19,117 nt of DNA from UBA1081 sp964443825. GTDB taxonomy: Bacteria; Bacillota; Clostridia; Oscillospirales; Acutalibacteraceae. Below, piece after piece: positions 1 to 7,719 of this stretch. Position 1 is the stretch's first letter. Each line of letters opens with the position of its first letter. The notes under the pieces were generated by a model. It did no database searches. It was not told the DNA's origin and saw only the letters and a list, made by a program, of their open reading frames with translations. The position numbers and the translations under genes are program-made. Location of the stretch: positions 1-19,117 of the forward strand of contig CAYUEV010000031.1 of the NCBI GenBank assembly GCA_964443825.1, written 5' to 3'.

Positions 1-28
1 ACGCTATCTTTTTCCGCCCTTCGGTCGT

Positions 29-34
29 TATAAT
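29..34 (+). promoter_or_regulatory. Possible -10 element for the sigma/ABC operon
   Basis: A perfect TATAAT lies 39 bases before the TTG start of the sigma-factor gene. No sigma-A -35 hexamer is visible at the right distance (positions 6-11 read ATCTTT), and there is no extended -10 TG. The element could belong to a weak or activator-dependent promoter, or be a chance match in an AT-rich leader. Only 28 bases upstream are available, so the true promoter may lie outside the window. Confidence 0.35.
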
Positions 35-72
35 AAATAGAGAACGGCGCTTTTCGGAGAAAGGAGGATTTT

Positions 73-600
73 TTGGACGTTGACGATCTACTGCTGATAC
101 AAAAGATGAAACGCGGCGATGAAAAAGCTTTCGACGCGTTTGTCCGCGAACATTACAAAGAGATTTTAAATTATTGCAGCTATCGTTGCCTGGACAAGTC
201 GTATGCCGAAGATCTGACGCAGGAAACGTTTTTGCGTTTTTTTAAAAGTTTATCCGATTATCGCTATATGGGAAAGACAAGAAACTATCTGTACGCGATA
301 GCCGGCAATCTTTGCAGGGATTATTATAAAAAGACTAAGGAAAATCCGACGGAAGAACAATCGAGGGAATTTCAAGGCGGTTCTCGAAAATCGGAAGAAG
401 ATGACGTCCTTAACGCAATTGCGCTCGAAGCGGCCATAAAGCGACTGCCGGACGACTTGCGGGAAGTAATCATTCTCCGCTATTTTCAGGATTTGAGGCT
501 TACGGAAATAGCCCGGATATTGCAAATCGGTCCGCCGTTGGTAAAGTATCGAATAAAACGGGCGAAAAAAAGATTAGAAGAGCTGCTAAAGGAGGGATAA
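73..600 (+). CDS. ECF-type sigma-70 family RNA polymerase sigma factor
   Basis: This 175-residue protein has the two-domain layout of ECF (group 4) sigma factors. Region 2 covers about residues 18-88 and includes the acidic/aromatic core AEDLTQETFLRFF (45-57) and the promoter-melting stretch around NYLYAIAGNLCRDYY. A charged linker at about 88-115 leads to region 4 (about 118-172) with the helix-turn-helix LTEIARILQIGPPLVKYRIKRA. The start is TTG at 73, chosen because AAAGGAGG at 60-67 ends five bases before it and no ATG is suitably placed. It heads an operon: the stop codon is four bases before the next ATG, followed by an ABC ATPase and a permease. By analogy with sigma/ABC operons such as sigY-yxlCDEFG, it probably controls its own exporter in response to envelope stress or a peptide; that role is inference. 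The family assignment is firm, the target promoters unknown. Confidence 0.93.
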   Translation: MDVDDLLLIQKMKRGDEKAFDAFVREHYKEILNYCSYRCLDKSYAEDLTQETFLRFFKSLSDYRYMGKTRNYLYAIAGNLCRDYYKKTKENPTEEQSREFQGGSRKSEEDDVLNAIALEAAIKRLPDDLREVIILRYFQDLRLTEIARILQIGPPLVKYRIKRAKKRLEELLKEG

Positions 601-604
601 GCGG

Positions 605-1369
605 ATGAAATTTAAAAAAGCGTTAAATGATCGCGGGGAAAATATGGACGCGACTCCAAATGAGGATAAGGTGACGGAAACGGTGAGGAAATCAATAGAG
701 GCGTTCTATTCCGTCGAGCGGGAACGTCGTTTGACTTACGGGGAGTTTTTGCGGACGCAATTTCATCTTATTAGAAAGAGATGGTGGATATTTCAGGCGC
801 TCTTACTCGTTTTATCATGGTTCGTGTTGTCCTCCACGCGTGCGGATCAATCCATAAAAAGAATATTGGGCGTTTCCGCTCCCCTGTTTGTTATTCTTGT
901 CATTCCGGAATTATGGAAAAATCGAACGAGCAAATCGATGGAAATTGAAAATGCGTCGCTTTATTCGTTAAAGCGGATCTACGCGGCGAGAATACTTATG
1001 TTTGGCGTTGTGGACACCGCTTTAATTACGGTTTTTTGTATCATAGTAGCTTCCGAAACGGATATTTTGTTTTCCGATCTTCTCGCGCAATTCCTCTTCC
1101 CTATGACGGTAACGGCGGCAATCTGTTTTGGAGTCTTATGCGACAGATCCCCCTTTCGGGAAACTACGGCGGTCATGTTGTGTATCGCGTGGAGCGCCGT
1201 CTGGCTTACGGTGATTTTAAACGAAAAAATATATGCCGCCGTTAAATTCCCGCTTTGGCTTATTTTTATGGGAAGCGCGCTTGTTTTTCTTGCGATTATG
1301 ATACGCGGGTCGATAAAAGGCTGCGACAACTATTTGGAGGCAAAAGAAAATGGAATTGACGTTAAATGA
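605..1369 (+). CDS. Six-helix membrane protein of the sigma/ABC operon; candidate regulator or transporter partner
   Basis: I do not recognise a named family. The 254-residue product has a charged cytoplasmic N-terminus (about 1-58) and six hydrophobic segments at roughly 62-80, 87-105, 128-148, 157-176, 187-206 and 214-235. No zinc-finger anti-sigma motif (HxxxCxxC) and no extracytoplasmic sensor domain is visible. The ATG at 605 is preferred because GGAGGG (591-596) lies eight bases upstream; an in-frame ATG at 644 is a weaker alternative. The gene begins four bases after the sigma-factor stop and overlaps the ABC ATPase start by 20 bases. Its place between sigma factor and transporter suggests either a membrane-bound negative regulator of the sigma factor, like YxlC-E in the sigY operon, or an extra membrane subunit of the exporter. 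Both roles are inference. Confidence 0.8.
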   Translation: MKFKKALNDRGENMDATPNEDKVTETVRKSIEAFYSVERERRLTYGEFLRTQFHLIRKRWWIFQALLLVLSWFVLSSTRADQSIKRILGVSAPLFVILVIPELWKNRTSKSMEIENASLYSLKRIYAARILMFGVVDTALITVFCIIVASETDILFSDLLAQFLFPMTVTAAICFGVLCDRSPFRETTAVMLCIAWSAVWLTVILNEKIYAAVKFPLWLIFMGSALVFLAIMIRGSIKGCDNYLEAKENGIDVK

Positions 1370-2237
1370 TCTTACGAAGGAATTTGGCGGATTCTTGGCG
1401 GTAAACCATGTCAATCTGACCATGACAAACGGCGTATACGGACTCTTAGGCGTCAACGGCGCCGGAAAGACAACGCTGATGCGAATGTTGTGCGCTTTGC
1501 TAAGACCCACTTGCGGGGAAGTTCGCTGCGATGGAAAAGATATTTTTAAAATGGACGGCGAGTACAGGAACTTGCTGGGATACCTTCCGCAGGATTTCGG
1601 ATTTTACCCGGAATTTTCCGTAAAAGATTACCTCCTCTATATCGCGGCGATCAAGGGGATACGACCGGTCATAGCGAAGAAAAGAGCGGATGAAATGATT
1701 GAGCGGGTTGGGCTAGCAAAAGAAACGAACAAAAAATTAAAAAAATTGTCAGGCGGAATGAAAAGGCGCGTCGGGATCGCTCAGGCAATGTTAAACGACC
1801 CGAAGATTTTGATCCTTGACGAGCCGACGGCGGGACTTGACCCAAACGAAAGGATTCGTTTCAGAAATCTTGTAAGCGAGCTTTCGGAGGAGCGCCTCGT
1901 ATTGTTGTCGACTCATATCGTTTCCGATATTGAGTATATCGCCAATGAAATCTTAATGATGAAAGACGGCGCTATCGTAAATGAGGGAACGTTAGACCAA
2001 ATTATCGGTTCTATGCCGGTGAAGGTTTGGAGCTGCCGCGTTTCACAGCGATCCGCCGCATTCTTAACAAAAGAATATAAAGTTTCCAACATGAAATCGG
2101 ATCATCTGGGAGCGGAACTGCGGATAATTTCCGCGGAAAAGCCATGCGAAACGGCTATCCGCGCGCAGCCTTCCCTTGAAGACGCGTTTTTATATTATTT
2201 CGGAGAAAAGACGGGCGATAATCATGACATACTTTGA
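1350..2237 (+). CDS. ABC transporter ATP-binding protein (drug/peptide exporter type)
   Basis: The 295-residue cytoplasmic ATPase should power export through the permease encoded next. All nucleotide-binding motifs are present in order: Walker A GVNGAGKTT (34-42), Q-loop YLPQDFGFYP, signature LSGGMKRR, Walker B ILILDEPTAGLDP, and the switch histidine in LLSTHIV. The C-terminal extension of about 75 residues after the H-loop is typical of the CcmA/BcrA/YxlF-type exporter ATPases. The ATG at 1350 has TTGGAGG nine bases upstream (1334-1340), inside the end of the preceding gene. The frame overlaps its upstream neighbour by 20 bases and its downstream neighbour by 14, so translational coupling is likely. 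The ABC family call is certain; the substrate (antimicrobial peptide, lipid or drug) cannot be read from the sequence. Confidence 0.95.
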   Translation: MELTLNDLTKEFGGFLAVNHVNLTMTNGVYGLLGVNGAGKTTLMRMLCALLRPTCGEVRCDGKDIFKMDGEYRNLLGYLPQDFGFYPEFSVKDYLLYIAAIKGIRPVIAKKRADEMIERVGLAKETNKKLKKLSGGMKRRVGIAQAMLNDPKILILDEPTAGLDPNERIRFRNLVSELSEERLVLLSTHIVSDIEYIANEILMMKDGAIVNEGTLDQIIGSMPVKVWSCRVSQRSAAFLTKEYKVSNMKSDHLGAELRIISAEKPCETAIRAQPSLEDAFLYYFGEKTGDNHDIL

Positions 2238-3447
2238 ATTAAAAAAGATTTTTTCAAAATCATTTAATAAGGCGGCGCTTATCCTGCTGGCGGCTTCCCT
2301 GTGCGTCGTCAGCTGCTTTGCGATCCGATATGTGGATTATGTGGACGAAAGCGGGAAAAAAACCGTTGGAATAGCCGCCGCACGCGCGCTGCGGGAAAAG
2401 AAGAACGAATGGGCGGGGCGTCTTACGGAGGACGTCCTGCGAAAAGTGCTGGAAGAAAACGCGAGGATCAACGATTCAGCGGAATATCTCTCCGACGACG
2501 TGACGGAAAACAATAAAGCATACGCGAAAAAGCAGGGATTTTCCGACATAAGGGGGATGATAAACGAGGCGTTTTGCGATTTTAGGGATTATGATTATTA
2601 TCGGGCGGACAGCGTAACGCCGGAAGAGATCGGTTCGTTTTACGAAAGGCGTACCGCGAATCTGGCAAAATGGTTATATTCAGAGGAGCAGAAATCGCTC
2701 TATTCCGAACGGGAACGGCTCTTCTTAATCGAGCGATATGAGAAACTTGAGACGCCTTATTACTATGAGTACGCGGACGGGTGGAAGACGCTGCTGGAAT
2801 ACGCTCCTACGATAATCATGACGTCGGTTCTATTTATGAGTTTTTTCGCGGCCGGAATTTTCTCTGATGAAACGCGGTTAAAAGCGGATTCAATTTTCTT
2901 CTCGTCGAGATTTGGCAGGAATAAAGCGGTAAGAGCAAAGATCTCAGCGGGCTTCTTAGCGATTACGTCGATTTACTGGGCGACGATATTTCTCTATTCG
3001 GGAATCGTGCTGACCGCGCTGGGAGCTGGCGGGGCGAACTGCGCTATACAGACGGGAATGGCGGGTTGGAAAAGTTTTTACAACGTCACTTTTCTACAGG
3101 AATATCTGTTGACCGTTTTGGGAGGATATATAGGAAATTTGTTTATCCTGTTTTTATCTATGTTTGTGTCCGCGAAAACCCGTTCAAAAACGTTTGCGGT
3201 AACGATTCCTTTTATTTTGCTGTTCCTTCCCTCGTTTTTAAACGGAATACCCGTTTTGTCGAAGGCGTTAGGACTTCTCCCGGATCAACTGTTGCAGATT
3301 ACCGCCGCGATGGAAACGTTTAATTTGTATCAAATCGGGACAAAAGTAACGGGATCTTTGTCAATCATTTTGACAATGTACCTTATTCTCTTGATTGTCA
3401 TTTTACCCGTCCTGTATCAGGTTTACCGAAAAACGGAAATAAAATAA
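2224..3447 (+). CDS. ABC-2 type transporter permease
   Basis: The 407-residue membrane subunit presumably pairs with the ATPase upstream. One N-terminal helix (about 17-36) is followed by a long, charged, probably extracytoplasmic region (about 37-195) and then five hydrophobic segments to the C-terminus. This one-plus-five arrangement with a large first loop is common in ABC-2 permeases of Firmicute exporters. I start it at the ATG at 2224, which overlaps the ATPase stop by 14 bases. The reading frame is open further upstream to 2176, but that would add 16 residues encoded deep within the ATPase gene. No strong Shine-Dalgarno precedes 2224, which fits translational coupling. The large loop may sense or bind the substrate; that is inference. 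No convincing plus-strand terminator follows. Confidence 0.88.
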   Translation: MTYFELKKIFSKSFNKAALILLAASLCVVSCFAIRYVDYVDESGKKTVGIAAARALREKKNEWAGRLTEDVLRKVLEENARINDSAEYLSDDVTENNKAYAKKQGFSDIRGMINEAFCDFRDYDYYRADSVTPEEIGSFYERRTANLAKWLYSEEQKSLYSERERLFLIERYEKLETPYYYEYADGWKTLLEYAPTIIMTSVLFMSFFAAGIFSDETRLKADSIFFSSRFGRNKAVRAKISAGFLAITSIYWATIFLYSGIVLTALGAGGANCAIQTGMAGWKSFYNVTFLQEYLLTVLGGYIGNLFILFLSMFVSAKTRSKTFAVTIPFILLFLPSFLNGIPVLSKALGLLPDQLLQITAAMETFNLYQIGTKVTGSLSIILTMYLILLIVILPVLYQVYRKTEIK

Positions 3448-3564
3448 ACGGGCGGGAGCGTCTTCCTTAACGATTGATGATTAAGAAAGAGCTTAAAGCG
3501 CGGTTCAAAATTATATTCGCTTAAACCGACCGCCGCAAAAGTCGTCTCTTTTTATAACCAACGT

Positions 3565-3600
3565 CTAAAAAGCCGATCGGAAATCGCTCCGACCGGCTTT
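3565..3600 (-). terminator. Rho-independent terminator of the long minus-strand operon
   Basis: Read on the minus strand, AAAGCCGGTCGG and CCGATCGGCTTT form a 12-bp stem with one G-U wobble and an 8-base loop, followed by a run of five T and then AGA. On the plus strand the wobble becomes an A-C mismatch and the T-run after the hairpin is only TTT, so the minus direction is favoured. It lies about 260 bases beyond the hemW stop, giving the transcript a long 3' region that holds the possible gene remnant. Confidence 0.7.
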
Positions 3601-3820
3601 ACTTAGGGTTTTTAATTGTTTAAGGTTTTCGATAAGATTTTTCATGTACGGGAAACTTTCCTTGGAGGATTTTATGGGACTTACTTCTCGGTTGTCGTCC
3701 TGTTCGCACATATTTGTTTACGTCCCCGACGCCGCTTATTTGTGTATAGCGAACGCTAAAATTATGAAGCTCGTTTAACGTTTTATTGATTTCGTCTAAG
3801 GTCGATTTCTGAGGTTGCAA
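3565..3820 (-). pseudogene. Possible frameshifted remnant or small unknown gene downstream of hemW
   Basis: Two overlapping minus-strand ORFs cover this stretch in adjacent frames. The first opens at a TTG at 3820 and encodes a helical, polar segment (LDEINKTLNELHNFSVRYTQ); its later part looks like noise rich in Arg and Lys. The second starts at an ATG at 3711, where the first loses its protein-like character. It reads MCEQDDNREVSPIKSS and then a helical FPYMKNLIENLKQLKTLSK, ending at a TAG in the terminator hairpin. A single +1 shift near 3711 would join them into one product of about 80 residues. I recognise no family. The alternative is non-coding 3' sequence with chance ORFs. Neither start has a strong ribosome site. 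Confidence 0.25.
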
Positions 3821-3857
3821 AGCCGTGTTTCGTATTTTAGTTCATAATTATAATTTT

Positions 3858-4973
3858 TTAAGACAGTAAATCGGATATTATGTAATTTGAAATTAAGAAT
3901 CCCTCTTTTGTAAGGGATATATAATCGTCGCTTATTTTGATAAAGCCCTCGGACGCGTATTTTCGGGCTTTTTTTATTAAACTTTCTGACAAATCCTCAG
4001 AGTAAATTTCTTTATATCCGTCAATCGGCAAGCCCTCAGCAAGCCTTAGATTTAACATTATATACTCCTCTTTATCGCCGCCTAAACCGTCAAATACGGC
4101 CTCTTTCCCGTCTTTAAAATAAGAAACGGATCTTGGGAAATAAAACCTTTCGCCGTTTATAAAGGAGTGGGCGGCGGGACCCAACCCTAAATACTCTTGA
4201 TCCCGCCAGTATTTTAGGTTGTGGCGGCATTCGTAATTTTCTTTTGCGAAATTCGATATTTCATATTGTTTAAAGCCGCGGCTTTCAAGCGTTTCCGCGG
4301 TTTTAAGGTAAATTTCAGCTACCGAATCCTCGTTGGGAAGATTTAATTTATCTTGATTTTTTTTAAAAACAGTCCCGTCCTCGATAGTGAGAATATAAGC
4401 GCTTACGTGAGTAACGCCCGCTGAAAAAACAAAATTTAAAGATTCATCTAAAGAGCTTATAGTTTGAAAGGGAGCGCCTAACATTAAATCTAATGAAATA
4501 TTCGATATTCCGCTTTTTATGGCGGCGTTTACGGCGTCCTCTACTTTTTTGACGCCGGCGGTTCTGCCTAAAGCGATTCTCTCTCGGTCAACAGCCGACT
4601 GCATTCCGATTGAAACCCGGTTCACGCCGGCCTCCGCTATGCCTTTAAAAAAATCGTAAGACGACGAAGAGGGGTTGCACTCGACGGTAATCTCCGGGTT
4701 GTCGTATATTTTGTAGTTTTTAAACACGGCGTTAAAAATAGAGGATAAACGCTTGTAACCTATCGCCGAGGGGGTTCCGCCGCCTATATAGATTGTGTCG
4801 AACGATAAAGACACGTCTTTTGTAAACCGGCGCGTCCTTTTACCGGTTTCTATTTCATCAATAAGAGAACGGCGGTAGTCGTCCGCCATGGCGTCGCTGT
4901 ATTTTAAGGAAAAAAAGTCGCAATAAGGGCATTTTGAAAGGCAAAACGGGATATGAATGTAAAGTCCTCTCAT
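3858..4973 (-). CDS. hemW: HemW, radical SAM haem chaperone (coproporphyrinogen III oxidase-like)
   Basis: HemW is a radical S-adenosylmethionine family protein that binds and delivers haem; it is often misnamed oxygen-independent coproporphyrinogen oxidase. The 371-residue protein begins MRGLYIHIPFC and carries the 4Fe-4S motif CLSKCPYCDF (CxxxCxxC), the SAM-binding GGGTPS, the IGMQS strand, and the conserved RHNLKYWRDQEYLGLGPAAHS block before the C-terminal HemN_C domain. An in-frame extension to 5078 exists but would overlap lepA by about 100 bases and add a basic, non-conserved leader. The ATG at 4973, one base after the lepA stop, is therefore chosen. Translation is probably coupled to lepA, as no clear Shine-Dalgarno is seen. 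lepA-hemW is a common Firmicute pair, but hrcA-grpE-dnaK, which often follows, is absent here. Confidence 0.95.
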   Translation of the reverse strand: MRGLYIHIPFCLSKCPYCDFFSLKYSDAMADDYRRSLIDEIETGKRTRRFTKDVSLSFDTIYIGGGTPSAIGYKRLSSIFNAVFKNYKIYDNPEITVECNPSSSSYDFFKGIAEAGVNRVSIGMQSAVDRERIALGRTAGVKKVEDAVNAAIKSGISNISLDLMLGAPFQTISSLDESLNFVFSAGVTHVSAYILTIEDGTVFKKNQDKLNLPNEDSVAEIYLKTAETLESRGFKQYEISNFAKENYECRHNLKYWRDQEYLGLGPAAHSFINGERFYFPRSVSYFKDGKEAVFDGLGGDKEEYIMLNLRLAEGLPIDGYKEIYSEDLSESLIKKARKYASEGFIKISDDYISLTKEGFLISNYIISDLLS

Positions 4974-4974
4974 T

Positions 4975-6786
4975 TTAACGGTCGTCGTCAAGTTTAAGGA
5001 TCGCCAAAAAAGCCTCTTGCGGCACTTCGACGGTTCCGAACGAGCGCATTCTCTTTTTGCCTTCTTTTTGCTTTTCAAGGAGTTTCTTTTTCCTTGTGAC
5101 GTCGCCGCCGTAGCATTTGGCGAGAACGTCTTTTCTTAAGGCCTTTACCGTTTCTCTCGCTATAATTTTGCCGCCTATCGCTATTTGTATGGGGATTTCG
5201 AACATCTGACGAGGGATGTTGTCTTTAAGTTTTTCGGCGATTTTTCTCGCCCTTTGGTAAGCTTTGTCCCGGTGGATTATAAACGACATGGCGTCTACGC
5301 AGTCGCCGTTTAAAAGCACGTCGAGTTTAACTAATTCTGATTTAACGTATCCTTTAAGCTCATAATCAAGGGACGCGTAGCCTTTTGTTCTTGATTTTAA
5401 AGCGTCGAAAAAGTCGTAAATTATCTCGTTTAGGGGAAGGTCGTATAAAATCTCAACGCGGTCGGAGGCTATGTAGTTCATCCCCCTGTATACTCCCCTT
5501 CTCTCCTGGCATAAATCCATAATCGTGCCGACGTATTCGGGCGGAGAAAAAATATGTCCGTCGGCTATAGGCTCTTCGCAGTAATCGATCTCGGCTGGGT
5601 CGGGGTATTTTGTGGGGTTGTCGATTGAGAGAACGTCGCCGTTTCTCATGTGGATTTTATATACCACGCTTGGAACTGTGCAAACTAAATCGAGATTGTA
5701 CTCTCTTTCGAGCCTCTCCTCGATGATTTCAAGGTGAAGCAAACCTAAAAATCCGCACCTAAAGCCAAAACCGAGAGCGCCTGACGTTTCGGGCTCGTAT
5801 GAAAGCGACGCGTCGTTTAATTGAAGTTTTTCCAAAGCCTCTTTTAAAGCCTCGTAATCGGCTCCGTCGGCGGGGTAAACGCCGCAAAAAACCATGGGAT
5901 TGGCTTTTTTGTAGCCTTCTAGGGGCTCGGCCGCGGGATTGTCGGATAAAGTCACGGTATCGCCTACCCTCGCGTCCCGGACGGTCTTAATTGAGGCCGT
6001 TATGTAGCCCACTTCGCCCGCGGAAAGTTTTGAACAGGCGTTTAAAGAGGTAGCTCCCATTTTGCCGACTTCGACTACGTTAAAACGCGCCTCGGTCGCC
6101 ATCATTTTAATAACGTCTCCGGGCTTTACAGAGCCGTCAAAAATCCTGACGTAAACTATAACGCCTTTGTAGTTGTCGTAAACGGAGTCGAAAATAAGGG
6201 CTTTAAGAGGAGCGTCGTCGTCTCCCAGGGGACAGGGGATGAGATTTACTATTTGTTTTAAAACGTCTTCTACGTTTTCGCCGGTTTTCGCGGATACTCT
6301 CGGAGCGTCCGACGCGTCTAAGCCGATAATCTCTTCTATATCTTTAGCTACCGAATCGGGGTCGGCCGCCGGAAGGTCGATTTTATTTATAACGGGAACG
6401 AGCTCTAAATCATGGTCTAAAGCCAAATAAGTGTTGGCGAGCGTCTGAGCCTCTATCCCCTGGGTCGCGTCAACTATGAGAATCGCGCCTTCGCAGGCGG
6501 CTAACGAACGGGAAACCTCGTAATTAAAATCGACGTGACCGGGAGTGTCTATTAAATTAAGCTCATATTGTTTTCCGTCCTCGGTGTAATAAAGAGTTAC
6601 GGCGTGGGCTTTAATAGTGATGCCGCGTTCTCTTTCAAGATCCATGTCGTCAAGAATCTGCTCCTGCATATCGCGCTTGGACACGGAATCGGTGAGCTCA
6701 AGAAGTCTGTCGGCGAGAGTGGATTTGCCGTGGTCGATGTGGGCTATTATTGAAAAATTTCTGATATGTTCTTTTTTTTCTTTCAT
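4975..6786 (-). CDS. lepA: LepA, elongation factor 4 (ribosome-associated GTPase)
   Basis: LepA is a conserved translational GTPase implicated in back-translocation and in ribosome assembly. The 603-residue length is normal for the family. GTPase motifs are in order: G1 AHIDHGKST (15-23), G2 RERGITIKA, G3 DTPGH (80-84), G4 NKID (134-137) and G5 SAKTG. EF-G-like domains follow, and the LepA-specific C-terminal domain contains KCYGGDVTRKKKLLEKQKEGKKRM, whose parts are diagnostic. The ATG at 6786 has CGGAGAT five to six bases upstream. The gene starts 16 bases after the stop of the YitT-like gene and ends one base before hemW, consistent with one transcript. Nothing unusual is seen in its catalytic residues. 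Confidence 0.98.
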   Translation of the reverse strand: MKEKKEHIRNFSIIAHIDHGKSTLADRLLELTDSVSKRDMQEQILDDMDLERERGITIKAHAVTLYYTEDGKQYELNLIDTPGHVDFNYEVSRSLAACEGAILIVDATQGIEAQTLANTYLALDHDLELVPVINKIDLPAADPDSVAKDIEEIIGLDASDAPRVSAKTGENVEDVLKQIVNLIPCPLGDDDAPLKALIFDSVYDNYKGVIVYVRIFDGSVKPGDVIKMMATEARFNVVEVGKMGATSLNACSKLSAGEVGYITASIKTVRDARVGDTVTLSDNPAAEPLEGYKKANPMVFCGVYPADGADYEALKEALEKLQLNDASLSYEPETSGALGFGFRCGFLGLLHLEIIEERLEREYNLDLVCTVPSVVYKIHMRNGDVLSIDNPTKYPDPAEIDYCEEPIADGHIFSPPEYVGTIMDLCQERRGVYRGMNYIASDRVEILYDLPLNEIIYDFFDALKSRTKGYASLDYELKGYVKSELVKLDVLLNGDCVDAMSFIIHRDKAYQRARKIAEKLKDNIPRQMFEIPIQIAIGGKIIARETVKALRKDVLAKCYGGDVTRKKKLLEKQKEGKKRMRSFGTVEVPQEAFLAILKLDDDR

Positions 6787-6802
6787 TTTATCTCCGTATT
6801 AT

Positions 6803-7678
6803 TTAAAGGTCCTTATCGGTAGACGTAAAGCCCTTGCCTAAAATTTCGGACGCGTCGGAAATTATAATGAAGGGTTCGCTGTCAAAACGTTTGACTATTT
6901 TTCGGATTTTAGCGACTTCACTCGGTCTTACAACGCAGAGGAGCATATGTCTTTCTTCACCGGTGTAAGCGCCCTGGACGGGGAGAATCGACACGCCCCT
7001 GGGAGTCTCCTTAGTGATGGCTTTAGCTATTATATCGGCTTTAGACGTGATTATCATCATCATTTTGCCGCTTGACGCGCCGTAAAGGACAAAATCTATC
7101 GCTTTGCCTGAAATTAAAAATACAACGGTCGCGTAAAGTATACTCTCGATGTTTTTATACACAAGTCCCGCTAAAAGGGCGACGCACATATCGCAGATCA
7201 TCATGAGTCTTCCCATGGACACGTGGGGAAACTTTTTTCTTAAAAGCCTACTTAAAATATCGGTGCCGCCGCTCGTGGAGCCTCTCGTGAAGATTATGCC
7301 AAGCCCCGCGCCCATTATGGCGCCTCCGAACAAAGCCGCTAAAAGTTTATCGCCGCTGTAGGAAGGCATAAAGAGAACGCCGACGTCGATAAACAGCGAC
7401 GTTAAAAAAGTTGAAAAAAGCGTTTTAAGGATAAAGGTTCTCCCCAAAACTACAAACGACACTATAAAGAGGGGGACGTTCAATAAAAAGATCGACACGC
7501 CGACGGGAAAGTTCGTAAGGTGGTTTATAAGTATCGCAAGACCCGTAACGCCGCCGGACGCTATGTCGTTTGAAACGACGAAACAGTTTACTCCTACAGA
7601 GTAAATAAAACTCCCGGCAATAAGAATTATAACGTCAAGTATAATTTCTTTAGCGCTTTCTTTTTTTATTTTTGCCAT
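6803..7678 (-). CDS. YitT/DUF2179 family membrane protein
   Basis: The 291-residue protein has the YitT family layout: an N-terminal membrane part of five to six hydrophobic segments with the conserved GGVTGLAILIN and TSGGTDILSRL stretches, then a cytoplasmic DUF2179 domain (about 205-285) with RGVSILPVQGAYTGEERH and the ending EPFIIISDASEILGKGF. Function is not established for the family; transport roles have been suggested. I start it at the ATG at 7678 (MAKIKKES). The frame stays open to a GTG at 7729 inside the mrnC stop region, but that adds a non-conserved leader without a ribosome site. GGTTTTGGAA just before the ATG is a poor ribosome site, so translation may depend on upstream flow. 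It lies between mrnC (41-base gap) and lepA (16-base gap). Confidence 0.9.
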   Translation of the reverse strand: MAKIKKESAKEIILDVIILIAGSFIYSVGVNCFVVSNDIASGGVTGLAILINHLTNFPVGVSIFLLNVPLFIVSFVVLGRTFILKTLFSTFLTSLFIDVGVLFMPSYSGDKLLAALFGGAIMGAGLGIIFTRGSTSGGTDILSRLLRKKFPHVSMGRLMMICDMCVALLAGLVYKNIESILYATVVFLISGKAIDFVLYGASSGKMMMIITSKADIIAKAITKETPRGVSILPVQGAYTGEERHMLLCVVRPSEVAKIRKIVKRFDSEPFIIISDASEILGKGFTSTDKDL

Positions 7679-7719
7679 TTCCAAAACCCGCTGTTTTAAT
7701 TTAATAAGGATGAGCGCGC

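Larger units (their letters stand above)
3448..3857. other. 410-base gap between the sigma/ABC operon and hemW; no convincing gene
   Basis: No intact gene is convincing here. An imperfect inverted repeat (3462-3470 with 3481-3489, one mismatch) follows the permease stop but has no T-run. GCTTAAA occurs twice in direct orientation near 3491 and 3520. On the minus strand lie two small overlapping ORFs (3620-3820 and 3565-3711), described separately, and the operon terminator. On the plus strand a 34-codon ORF from the ATG at 3674 has GGAGG six bases upstream, but it lies opposite the minus-strand ORFs and shows no recognisable features. Confidence 0.6.

Noticed and set aside
979..1329. Minus-strand ORF opposite the six-helix membrane gene
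   Set aside because: It has no ribosome site or domain pattern and is a frame shadow of the coding strand; similar shadows opposite lepA, obg, rsmA and nadE were dismissed for the same reason.
3462..3489. Imperfect inverted repeat after the permease as a plus-strand terminator
   Set aside because: The stem is AT-rich with a mismatch and is followed by AGCTTAAAG rather than a T-run.
3674..3778. 34-codon plus-strand ORF with a GGAGG six bases before its ATG
   Set aside because: It is short, shows no recognisable pattern, and lies opposite a region that appears to be transcribed as the 3' end of the minus-strand operon. The ribosome-site match is probably chance.
3858..5078. Longer hemW with a 35-residue N-terminal extension
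   Set aside because: The extension overlaps the end of lepA in another frame, is basic and non-conserved, and the ATG at 4973 gives the usual family length.
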